Positions 35,501 through 41,724 of a DNA stretch of 64,000 nucleotides are shown piece after piece (position 1 is the stretch's first letter; each line of letters begins with the position of its first letter). The DNA comes from Opitutales bacterium (GTDB lineage Bacteria > Verrucomicrobiota > Verrucomicrobiia > Opitutales > UBA2995): contig JAJDZZ010000051.1 in NCBI GenBank assembly GCA_022824405.1, positions 1-64,000 of the forward strand, given 5' to 3'. Position numbers and translations under genes: made by a program. The notes beneath the pieces are model-generated. The model saw only the letters and a program-made list of their open reading frames with translations. It made no database searches and had not been told where the DNA came from.

Positions 35501-35923
35501 CCGGATGACCAGTTCGTGTTTGGGATGGGCCAGGTGCAGGTGGGATTCGAAGTAGCCAAAATCCTGGGCGCGGTCCAGCAAGGTGTTTCCCATGAAAGCG
35601 ACGCGATGGCCTTTTATCAGCCGCAAGGGAAGATTGGTAACGGTCGCCATGGTTTTTTCCGCCGTGGGCGCGTCACTGGCAAAAATTCCGTATTGGGCGA
35701 GTTCCGGATCGCGGGAAGGTTCCGGATTTCCCGTTTTCACATTCTTGGCATCCCTCTTTCGGCTATTTTTGGGCGGGGTGACCGGTTGCGATGGCTGCTC
35801 TTCACGCACGACCACGGCAGCAGCAAGGGATTCCACCTGTGCCGCCCTTGGGAGATAGAAGCCCGCAAATCCCAAAATCAAGAGGAATCCAATCCCCAGG
35901 TTAACCAATTGCTTTCCCGTCAT
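32588..35923 (-). CDS. SGNH-like + TIGR02604 dehydrogenase + HEAT + cupredoxin fusion
   Basis: This 1111-residue multi-domain exported protein starts with a signal anchor (LVNLGIGFLLILGFAGFYLP) behind AAAGGTAGG. Residues 100-310 form an SGNH/GDSL-like domain (HRVAFMGNTLLDRAQDFGYF; FGFNESFAG; FNGVHLDDDGYRLF). Residues 400-800 match the PVC 'putative membrane-bound dehydrogenase' propeller (FRIDPRFEVNLFASEEEFPE, KIVILEDRDGDGKADRSTVW, DLRYGPRGAMYVCDWYNP). Residues 820-980 are HEAT-like helical repeats. The last 100 residues are a cupredoxin with H1027 (TPHN), C1095, H1100 and M1104, a type 1 copper set. In the SGNH domain the serine and catalytic aspartate positions appear changed (GNT, NGVH). 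Copper in place of a usual heme c suggests electron transfer. Confidence 0.85.
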   Translation of the reverse strand: MTGKQLVNLGIGFLLILGFAGFYLPRAAQVESLAAAVVVREEQPSQPVTPPKNSRKRDAKNVKTGNPEPSRDPELAQYGIFASDAPTAEKTMATVTNLPLRLIKGHRVAFMGNTLLDRAQDFGYFESHLHLAHPKHELVIRNFAWSADEVDLQPRPNNFATVDQHLARERVDVIFAAFGFNESFAGVGEIGAFKSRLERWLSDLQTRAFNGISGPQIVLISPIANENVAGVPAADLNNERLAQYTEAMAEIAAKLQVGFANVFDETRADMEDPGSDLTFNGVHLDDDGYRLFAEVLFRKVFNHPAPQENAELRAAIVDKNRQYFRRYRPLNTYYYTGSRNKRYGYLDFLPAMRNLEIMTANRDRRIWEIAQGKSFGHTPVDDSNVPALDEVYESRGANEWMTPAQELEAFRIDPRFEVNLFASEEEFPEISCPIAMRWDARGRLWVSCSTTYPHVYPGREPNDKIVILEDRDGDGKADRSTVWADDLSIPLSFELYRDGIIVSEEPHLSYLRDTDGDGKADWRRKLLTGFGCEDSHHAIHDFVWSPDGDLLFRESIFHHSQVETPYGPIRARNSAWFRYSPENQGLVAFGSYPNTNPWGVTFSDWGHHVASHPIFASAFHATNPPYPDQHPKALNIPAYSGVCGHEFVDFPMWPEALQGGFIKVRYKPTNRVEIHRWVERDDHFQEEYVSDLLFSQNLSFIPVDLRYGPRGAMYVCDWYNPVKGHAQYSLRDPRRDRTSGRIWRIVPKGAELQDPPKIAGASIEQLLDNLKRPEYRYRYWTKRELRDNHSPSAVAAALDDWVSGLDSDRERFRHHQLEALWLYRSIGTSRPDLLVELLNCENPNARAAATRQLRYTQGAQGIPSIPGMGRNGVSLEQATRLLSQRAVDENGIVRMEAVISASYLGTRNALQAALPALNRPMGNHLRYALRSALGSAALSRHLDDSEDFKLYQPELESFLRDWAESPDKGGILMNRNAADSDFDNQENIFTIEISTIPERMLFTVERFTVKAGQPVRLLLTNPDLTPHNLVIIQPGSNEAVGMAANEMAKDPSGEEKEFIPEHPAVLHHTGMLGENEVEVLRFHAPETPGVYPYICTYPGHWVMMKGEMIVE

Positions 35924-35991
35924 ACGATCCTACCTTTAGCTCTCGGCAAGGAGAGTAATGCCATGCGCCTCTTCCATTGCGTTTCAATTCC

Positions 35992-37197
35992 CTACCCCAG
36001 CAGCTTCATGCCAAAACCGGGAGCATCCGATACATGGAGCATTCCGTCCCGGATCGGGTAGTTTCCAAAATCGATCTCCTCGGACAAACAGGTTACGCCT
36101 TCGACCGTTACCACATTTCCGAGTCCGGCGGCCAAATGAGAAGTGATGTTGGTTTTTTGACGACTTCCCCAGGCATGAGGACTAGCCTGCACCTGCAGTT
36201 GTTTGAGCCTCGGCATCAGTTTGCGCCAAGGGGTAAAACCAAAACCCACGATATCGCTCAAATAAGCGTCCAGATGACCGGAACGGCTCAGGTCCATCAG
36301 GATGTCGTGATCCGGTTTGGCCTCCCCGTCGGCATAGAGGGTGCGGCCGAAACCGTTTGCGTCCATCCATTGCCTGAGCTTTCGCCCATCCTCAACATTC
36401 TCATGAAAGGGTTCTTCCACCCAAACAAGTGGAACATCGGACACCCCTTTGAGAAAAGCTATGGTATCTTCCAGGTTGTACATGTTGTTGGAGTCCACCA
36501 ACAGGGTAACCCCTTTGGAGGAAAATGCCCGGTGAATCTCGTTCACCACTTCAATATCTTTGGCCAGACCTTGGTCATGCGGGTACCATCGTCCGGAGCG
36601 GCCTATCTTCACTTTCAGTTGGCGGTAGCCGTAGTCATAGTCCCACTGACAATTATTGAGAATGATATCGATGTTCTTGTTTGGATTTCCCTCGTTCAGC
36701 TCATCCAGGTAAATCATGCCGCTGTAAACGGGTGAGGCTTCAGGTCCTGTTGCACCGAGCAGTTGGTAAACCGGTTTATCGAGCACCACACCCATTAAGT
36801 CGTGCAACGCGGTATCCCACCCATGCAGTGCGGGATCGAGAACCCCTCGCTCGACCGAGACGAGTTGGGAAAGATTCCTGTTAAGCAGCATTGCTATCGA
36901 CTTTTCCGAGTTGCCCGTTCCGAAACCCAAGCCCACTGCGCCCTGGTCCGTTTCCAATCTACAGGCCCTCGACACCTTGTGCTGCCCATGAAAATCGATC
37001 CGGCCATTTTTTCCGACAAACCGGGGCCAATGGTAATTTATCCGGATTACCCGGGCGTCCTCGACTACGTGCGACGCCAGAATTTCGCTGCTCTCACTGG
37101 TTGGAGGTTGCGATCCCAACCGGTAGGCGCCCATGCCGAGGGAGGCGCCCAGCCAAGCTGTGGTTTTGAGAAATTCCCTTCGCGGGGCGATCTTCAT
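35992..37197 (-). CDS. Tat-exported enolase-superfamily (mandelate racemase/muconate lactonizing-like) enzyme
   Basis: The 401-residue enzyme has a twin-arginine signal (APRREFLKTTAWLGASLGMG), unusual for this superfamily. Catalytic residues are in the MR/MLE layout: K195 and K197 (LKVKIGR), D235 and N237 (LVDSNN), E261/E262 (WVEEP), D290/E292 (YADGEA) and H341 (SPHAWGS). The metal site therefore looks intact. Possible roles are sugar-acid dehydration or cycloisomerisation. Because 3,6-anhydro-galactonate cycloisomerase of agar metabolism belongs to the enolase superfamily, that activity is an attractive guess in this GH86 locus, but the export signal argues for a periplasmic step. It lies 19 bases downstream of a sulfatase gene. 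Confidence 0.82.
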   Translation of the reverse strand: MKIAPRREFLKTTAWLGASLGMGAYRLGSQPPTSESSEILASHVVEDARVIRINYHWPRFVGKNGRIDFHGQHKVSRACRLETDQGAVGLGFGTGNSEKSIAMLLNRNLSQLVSVERGVLDPALHGWDTALHDLMGVVLDKPVYQLLGATGPEASPVYSGMIYLDELNEGNPNKNIDIILNNCQWDYDYGYRQLKVKIGRSGRWYPHDQGLAKDIEVVNEIHRAFSSKGVTLLVDSNNMYNLEDTIAFLKGVSDVPLVWVEEPFHENVEDGRKLRQWMDANGFGRTLYADGEAKPDHDILMDLSRSGHLDAYLSDIVGFGFTPWRKLMPRLKQLQVQASPHAWGSRQKTNITSHLAAGLGNVVTVEGVTCLSEEIDFGNYPIRDGMLHVSDAPGFGMKLLG

Positions 37198-37216
37198 CTG
37201 ATCGGGGTTTTCCGTC

Positions 37217-38602
37217 TTATTTATTTCGCTCAGCCACGATTTTAGCCCTTATTTCGCTCAATGACTGACTGGTGAGATAGGGTTCCCGGTGCGGTTTCAA
37301 TTCGTCACCCTGTTCCTTGGTCCAGGCCTCCAGCTCCGCCCGCAACGAGGCCAACCGGTTCCGATACTCGGGACGATAGGCCAGGTTGTTCCTTTCCAGA
37401 GGGTCCTTGTCCAATTCGAACAGCTCGAATTCCGGACGGGTTCGATAGGCCTCGATGATGGCGGCCGCTTCGGGGTCTGTTTCCGCGGCGGCATCCCATG
37501 AATCCCAATACGCTCCCCGACCATCGTTGCGGAGAATGTCGGAATGATTGGTGTGAAAGGCGTCGGGCCGCAAATTGTGGATGTATTTGAACGATCCCAG
37601 GCGGACGCTCCGAATGGGGAAAATATTGAAAACCGTATCGCCCGTGTGCGTGGTAAATATCTTGTCCCGGTGCATTTCGGACTCACCCTTCAATACCGCG
37701 GCAAACGATTTACCGTCGATATCTTCCGGGACAGTCGCGCCTGCCATATCAAGTAAGGTTGGAAGCAGGTCTACCCAACTGACCATGGCATGGGTGCGCG
37801 AGCCCGGTGCAATGTGTCCCGGCCAGGAAACGACAAGGGGCACCCGCGTCCCGCTATCGTAGAGATTCCACTTCCCCAGAGGCCACTGCCCCCCGTGATC
37901 ACTGGTAAACAGGCAAATGAAGTCGTCCCCGATATGCTTCCTGACCACCCTCAAAACCCGCCCCATTTCCGCGTCCATACGGGTAATGTCGGAAAGATAC
38001 CGGGCCCAGTGTCGACGCGTTTCGGGAGTATCGATAAAGGTTGTGGGCAGAGTGATCTTTTCAGAATCATAGATAGGCTCCTCACCCCATGGAACATGGG
38101 GACGGCGATCCCCCGCCAATATGCAGATCGGTCCTTGGCCGAGTTTACCCGAATCAAAGAGTTTCTGCAGGTCGCGGGACATGTTTTCCGGATCGCGAAA
38201 ATTAAAATCGCAACCGTCAAAGTCCCGTCTCCCATGTTGCACCTTGCCGAAGGAGGCAACCTGGTAGCCCATCGCTTTGAGGAGGGGTGGCAATAACTTG
38301 GTGCCAGGCTTCATCTGGCTGTGATTGGGATGAGCTCCGTGGCGGGCCGGCATGAGCCCGGTGAGAAGGGAGGCCCGGTTCGGACAACAGGACGGGGAGG
38401 CCACGTAGGCGTTTTCAAACACCATGCCGCTGGCGGCCAAGGCTTGCAGGGTCGGGGTTTGCACCTCCGTGGAACCATGGATGGAGGTTTCCAGGCGACC
38501 CAGGTCGTCAGATAGCAATACCACGATATGGGGACGGGAGGACGAGCAGGTCGCGTCGGCCCAGAAAAACAGGATAATGGCGATAAAGGGAAGTTTCCTC
38601 AT
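37217..38602 (-). CDS. Secreted sulfatase
   Basis: The 461-residue protein is a sulfatase of the heparan N-sulfatase-like type by gross features. Signal: RKLPFIAIILFFWADATCSS. HIVVLLSDDLGRLETSIHGS contains the metal-site aspartates, and the motif SCCPNR places the modified cysteine at C72. ICILAGDRRPHVPWGEEP and FICLFTSDHGGQWPLGKWNLYDSG are the later core blocks. The C-terminal sections (FELFELDKDPLERNNLAYRP) are standard. It lies 64 bases downstream of the TolB-like gene and 19 bases upstream of the exported enolase-superfamily gene. Confidence 0.92.
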   Translation of the reverse strand: MRKLPFIAIILFFWADATCSSSRPHIVVLLSDDLGRLETSIHGSTEVQTPTLQALAASGMVFENAYVASPSCCPNRASLLTGLMPARHGAHPNHSQMKPGTKLLPPLLKAMGYQVASFGKVQHGRRDFDGCDFNFRDPENMSRDLQKLFDSGKLGQGPICILAGDRRPHVPWGEEPIYDSEKITLPTTFIDTPETRRHWARYLSDITRMDAEMGRVLRVVRKHIGDDFICLFTSDHGGQWPLGKWNLYDSGTRVPLVVSWPGHIAPGSRTHAMVSWVDLLPTLLDMAGATVPEDIDGKSFAAVLKGESEMHRDKIFTTHTGDTVFNIFPIRSVRLGSFKYIHNLRPDAFHTNHSDILRNDGRGAYWDSWDAAAETDPEAAAIIEAYRTRPEFELFELDKDPLERNNLAYRPEYRNRLASLRAELEAWTKEQGDELKPHREPYLTSQSLSEIRAKIVAERNK

Positions 38603-38666
38603 CGTTCTTTGCTGCTGATTTCTTTAAAGATAGGACCGGTTGGAGCCGGTCGGCGGAAGCACAATT

Positions 38667-39896
38667 TCACCTCAAATACACCACGTCGGCTTGGGAAGCG
38701 CTGCCAAAACGGGTGCTGTGCAGAGGCCTTTCCTGTTTGGTGATAGCGTCGAGAATCATCAACTGCTTGAGGCCGCCCGTCCTGCGGGTGAACACGAGGT
38801 GTCGACCGTCCCTCAACCAAACCGCCTCGATGGAATCCCTTCTTCCCCGAGTGAGAATCTCGCTCTTGTTTTTCCGATAGTCCCAAAGCACGATCTGAAA
38901 GCCCTCCCGAAAACCGGCCGTGAAGGCGATTTTGTTGGGATCGACGTGATTCCAGTCCGGCTCGGCACAGTAACGGCTTATATTGGTCATGATCCGGGTC
39001 ATTTTTCCGCCCGAGGCCGACATGCGATACAGTTGGGGTCGACCGAGTAAATCCGAGGTAAAAACCAACTCCGAGCCATTCCTGTTCCAGGTGGGTGAGG
39101 ATTCGATCGAGTCGGTTTTGGTAATTCTTTTCAACCCCCCGCCCTGTGTTTTGGCCAAATACAATTCCACATTATCCGTGGCGGAAAGCGCCATGGCGAT
39201 AAACCGACCATCGGGACTGTAACGCGCCCCCGAATTGGTGCCCTTGTATGTGGCGAAAGGCACCCGCCTCGAAGTTCTCTCATCAATGATAAATATATCG
39301 GGGAATCCGCTGCGGTAATAACTGGTGTAAATGATATTCCTGCCATTGGGCGACCACCGAGGGCTCACCGCCTGAGATTTGTCGGAAGTGCGTTGCTGGA
39401 CTTCCCCAAAAAACAAATCGCTGGAATAAACTTCCTGGGCTGCGCCCCTGCGTTCGCCGATGAAAAGAAGTTTCGAGGCGAAAAATCCGTTCAATCCCGA
39501 GGTCAACTGCACAAAACGGTCGGCTGCACGAAATAAACTGTCCCGGGAATTCCTGCCCTTGACCCCGTACCGTTTCAGCACCCGTTGAGGACGGCCCGAA
39601 CTTATGACGCTCCAAACCTCCTGGGCGTTGGTCCGGTTGACCTCAAAATGAAACTCCGACCCGCTGACGTCAACTACCCGGTAGGCCCCATGCGCATCGA
39701 AACACTTCTTCAGCAAGGCGGTATCCCGGGCATTCGATGCTGCAAGGGAAATGCGGTAAATTCTTTCATCGGAGGCTTTCGTTATGACAATATCGTCCTG
39801 TTGACTCATCAGGGATGATTGCCAGCACCCCAAAACAACCAGTAGGATTAATCCTTTGCTTCGCATAAAATTTCGGAAATATCTGGAAAATAACAT
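38667..39896 (-). CDS. TolB-like beta-propeller exported protein
   Basis: This 409-residue protein has a signal peptide (LILLVVLGCWQSS) and four or more WD40-like/TolB repeats: AVSPRWSPNGRNIIYTSYYRSG, GARYSPDGRFIAMALS, SSPTWNRNGSELVFTSD, EAVWLRDGRHLVFTRR. The N-terminal part (residues 30-160) resembles the TolB D1 domain. It may be a true Tol-system TolB or a paralogue serving the adjacent locus; no tolA, tolQ, tolR or pal is in the window. ATGs at 39896 and 39866 are both possible starts. It is the first gene of the nine-gene minus-strand run and is divergent from mrp. Confidence 0.75.
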   Translation of the reverse strand: MLFSRYFRNFMRSKGLILLVVLGCWQSSLMSQQDDIVITKASDERIYRISLAASNARDTALLKKCFDAHGAYRVVDVSGSEFHFEVNRTNAQEVWSVISSGRPQRVLKRYGVKGRNSRDSLFRAADRFVQLTSGLNGFFASKLLFIGERRGAAQEVYSSDLFFGEVQQRTSDKSQAVSPRWSPNGRNIIYTSYYRSGFPDIFIIDERTSRRVPFATYKGTNSGARYSPDGRFIAMALSATDNVELYLAKTQGGGLKRITKTDSIESSPTWNRNGSELVFTSDLLGRPQLYRMSASGGKMTRIMTNISRYCAEPDWNHVDPNKIAFTAGFREGFQIVLWDYRKNKSEILTRGRRDSIEAVWLRDGRHLVFTRRTGGLKQLMILDAITKQERPLHSTRFGSASQADVVYLR

Positions 39897-39912
39897 TTGT
39901 CCACTTACTGAC

Positions 39913-39940
39913 TATAGTAAACGGCATACTTTTCAGTATG
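39913..39940. promoter_or_regulatory. Palindrome in the TolB-like/mrp divergent spacer
   Basis: The 102-base divergent region contains the perfect inverted repeat CATACT-TTTC-AGTATG (39925-39940) next to TATAGT (39913-39918), which could be a -10 element. It might be an operator for the GH86 locus, for mrp, or both. Only the symmetry is seen. Confidence 0.3.
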
Positions 39941-39998
39941 GACAATTAAAAATTGGCAATAGATTTTCTTCCCACTCCAAATCCCTCAAATCAGAATC

Positions 39999-41078
39999 AT
40001 GCCTTTGAACCCTATCATTCTTGAAGCCTTGAAGAAGGTCAAATACCCCGGATTCAGCCGAGACATCGTCTCTTTTGGATTGGTCAGAAACGCGGAACTC
40101 CGGGAAGGCAAGGCCTGGGTGCAGGTCGCAATAACCACGGCCGATCCACGCGTTCCGAGCGGGCTGAAAAGAGACATCGAACAGGTTCTGGCCCAGGCAG
40201 ATGGAATTTCGGGGTCGGAGATAGAAATAGCGGTTTCCAAACCCCAAGGCGCTCCTGACCCGGGCCCTCGGGAGGATCGGCCTCAGGAGGCGACCCGCCT
40301 GCAAGGCATCAATAAAATTGTGGCCGTGGCCAGTGGAAAGGGGGGTGTGGGAAAATCGACCTTTGCCGTAAATTTGGCTTGTGCCTTCGACACCGTTCTC
40401 TTCCAGGAACGCGGATACAGCGCGGTAGGAATCATGGATTGCGACGTCTACGGTCCCAGTATTCCCCTCATGCTCGGTCTGCGGGGCAAACCGGAAATCG
40501 AGGATGAATCCCTTCTCCCCAAGGAGAATTTCGGCATCAAAGCCATGTCCATGGGGTTGCTGATCGATCGAAACACCCCGGTGGTTTGGCGCGGCCCCAT
40601 GGTCAATAAAACCATCCAGCAATTTGCCCACAATGTGAAATGGGGAGACCTCGATATCCTCGTAGTCGATCTTCCTCCGGGCACCGGGGATGTCCAACTG
40701 TCTCTGGCACAGAATCTCCCCATCGATGGCGCCGTCATTGTAACCACCCCCCAGGAGGCCTCCGTCTCCGTGACGACGCGCGGGGCCATCATGTTTGAAA
40801 GGGTCAACATTCCTATGATCGGAGTGGCGGAAAATATGAGCTATTTCTCCAATCCGGCCAGTGGCGAACGGGATTACATCTTTGGCCAGGGCGGCGGCGA
40901 ACAAGCCGCTCAGACCCTCAATACCAACTTTTTGGGTCAAATTCCCCTGGACAGCGCCATCCGCCAGGGTGGAGATGCCGGAATACCGGTGGTGAAAGCG
41001 ACACCGGAGTCGGAGACCTCACGGTGTTTTTACGCCGTGGCGCGTAGAATTCTGCAGGTCCTCTCCTTTCCGCTCTAG
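39999..41078 (+). CDS. mrp: Mrp/NBP35-family P-loop ATPase lacking the CxxC motif
   Basis: This 359-residue protein is an ApbC/Mrp-type Fe-S carrier by overall sequence. It has an N-terminal MIP18-like domain (LEALKKVKYPGFSRDIVSFG), a linker, then the deviant Walker A VASGKGGVGKSTFAVNLA near residue 112. VDLPPGTGDVQLSLAQ and TPQEASVSVTTRGAIMF are the Walker B and following motif. At the site where Fe-S binding members have ENMSYF-x-CPHC, this protein reads ENMSYFSNPASGERDYIFG with no cysteine. It may have a different role or partner in Fe-S work. It is divergent from the TolB-like gene. Confidence 0.9.
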   Translation: MPLNPIILEALKKVKYPGFSRDIVSFGLVRNAELREGKAWVQVAITTADPRVPSGLKRDIEQVLAQADGISGSEIEIAVSKPQGAPDPGPREDRPQEATRLQGINKIVAVASGKGGVGKSTFAVNLACAFDTVLFQERGYSAVGIMDCDVYGPSIPLMLGLRGKPEIEDESLLPKENFGIKAMSMGLLIDRNTPVVWRGPMVNKTIQQFAHNVKWGDLDILVVDLPPGTGDVQLSLAQNLPIDGAVIVTTPQEASVSVTTRGAIMFERVNIPMIGVAENMSYFSNPASGERDYIFGQGGGEQAAQTLNTNFLGQIPLDSAIRQGGDAGIPVVKATPESETSRCFYAVARRILQVLSFPL

Positions 41079-41234
41079 CCCGTCTTTCCGACAAATTTTA
41101 TTTCCCTTGCAACCGGGACGGATTTAGTTCCATTCTATGGAGAGAATTCCGACAGGATTGATGGTATTTGAGTGTATATTTCCCAAATCATCGCCTCACG
41201 CGAGGTTCCTCAACCCAGGCTGCTTTGAGAGAGG

Positions 41235-41447
41235 ATGACGATAGATCGCCCTAAAGAAAAGCTACCCGACTCCGGGATATTAAAGCGCTCCAGCCTCTAT
41301 CAGGAATTTTTAGCGGAACGCGAGGAGATCCTCAAACACAAATGGCTGGAGTCGGAAAAAGCGGGCCGCGATATCGGGTTTGAGCGAGCCCTTCTCGACT
41401 GGATCCGCAAGCATCGCGACAAGTGGCGGGCCAGCCGGAGGTCCTGA
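41235..41447 (+). CDS. Small conserved-looking protein
   Basis: The 70-residue protein is highly charged, with LYQEFLAEREEILKHKWLES followed by EKAGRDIGFERALLDWIRKHR. GAGAGAGG precedes the ATG. It reads as helical and cytoplasmic. Short proteins with the same ESEKAG-x-DIGFERALLDW core are, to my memory, found in many bacteria, but I cannot name a function. It converges with rpmG across 22 bases holding a hairpin. Confidence 0.7.
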   Translation: MTIDRPKEKLPDSGILKRSSLYQEFLAEREEILKHKWLESEKAGRDIGFERALLDWIRKHRDKWRASRRS

Positions 41448-41460
41448 CTGGACGCCAGTC
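41446..41460. terminator. Hairpin between convergent genes
   Basis: GACTGG-ACG-CCAGTC is a perfect 6-bp stem with a 3-base loop in the 22-base space between the small protein gene and the end of rpmG. It has no T-run on either side, so if it terminates transcription it does so weakly. The sequence resembles the hairpin at 588-605. Confidence 0.35.
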
Positions 41461-41469
41461 GGGTCCGGG

Positions 41470-41643
41470 TTAAAATTTCTTCTTTTCCACGTGCAGAGTA
41501 TGGCGCCGGAGAAAAGGGTTGAATTTCTTTTTCTCAATGCGCTTGGCCTGAATTTTTTTGTTGCGCGTGGTCATGTAGCGGGAAGGAGGTTTTCCCATTT
41601 TACGGGCTTCGGAGCATTCAATTACGACAATATCTCTCGGCAT
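41470..41643 (-). CDS. rpmG: 50S ribosomal protein L33
   Basis: The 57-residue protein starts MPRDIVVIECSEARKMGKPP and ends with NPFLRRHTLHVEKKKF. The TTRNKK and KFNPFL..H motifs are those of L33. It has a single cysteine, so it is the zinc-free (C-minus) form. L33 sits near the E site of the large subunit. It lies downstream of the diadenylate cyclase gene on neither strand-coupled operon: the cyclase gene ends 82 bases upstream and reads in the same direction. The gene is easily missed because it is below 60 codons. Confidence 0.93.
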   Translation of the reverse strand: MPRDIVVIECSEARKMGKPPSRYMTTRNKKIQAKRIEKKKFNPFLRRHTLHVEKKKF

Positions 41644-41724
41644 GGCGGGGCGTACTTAGGGGTTGATGGTCGTCTAACCTGAAGGAAGTGGGCGCACCAA
41701 GAAGCAAAAACAGCGGAATTTCAA

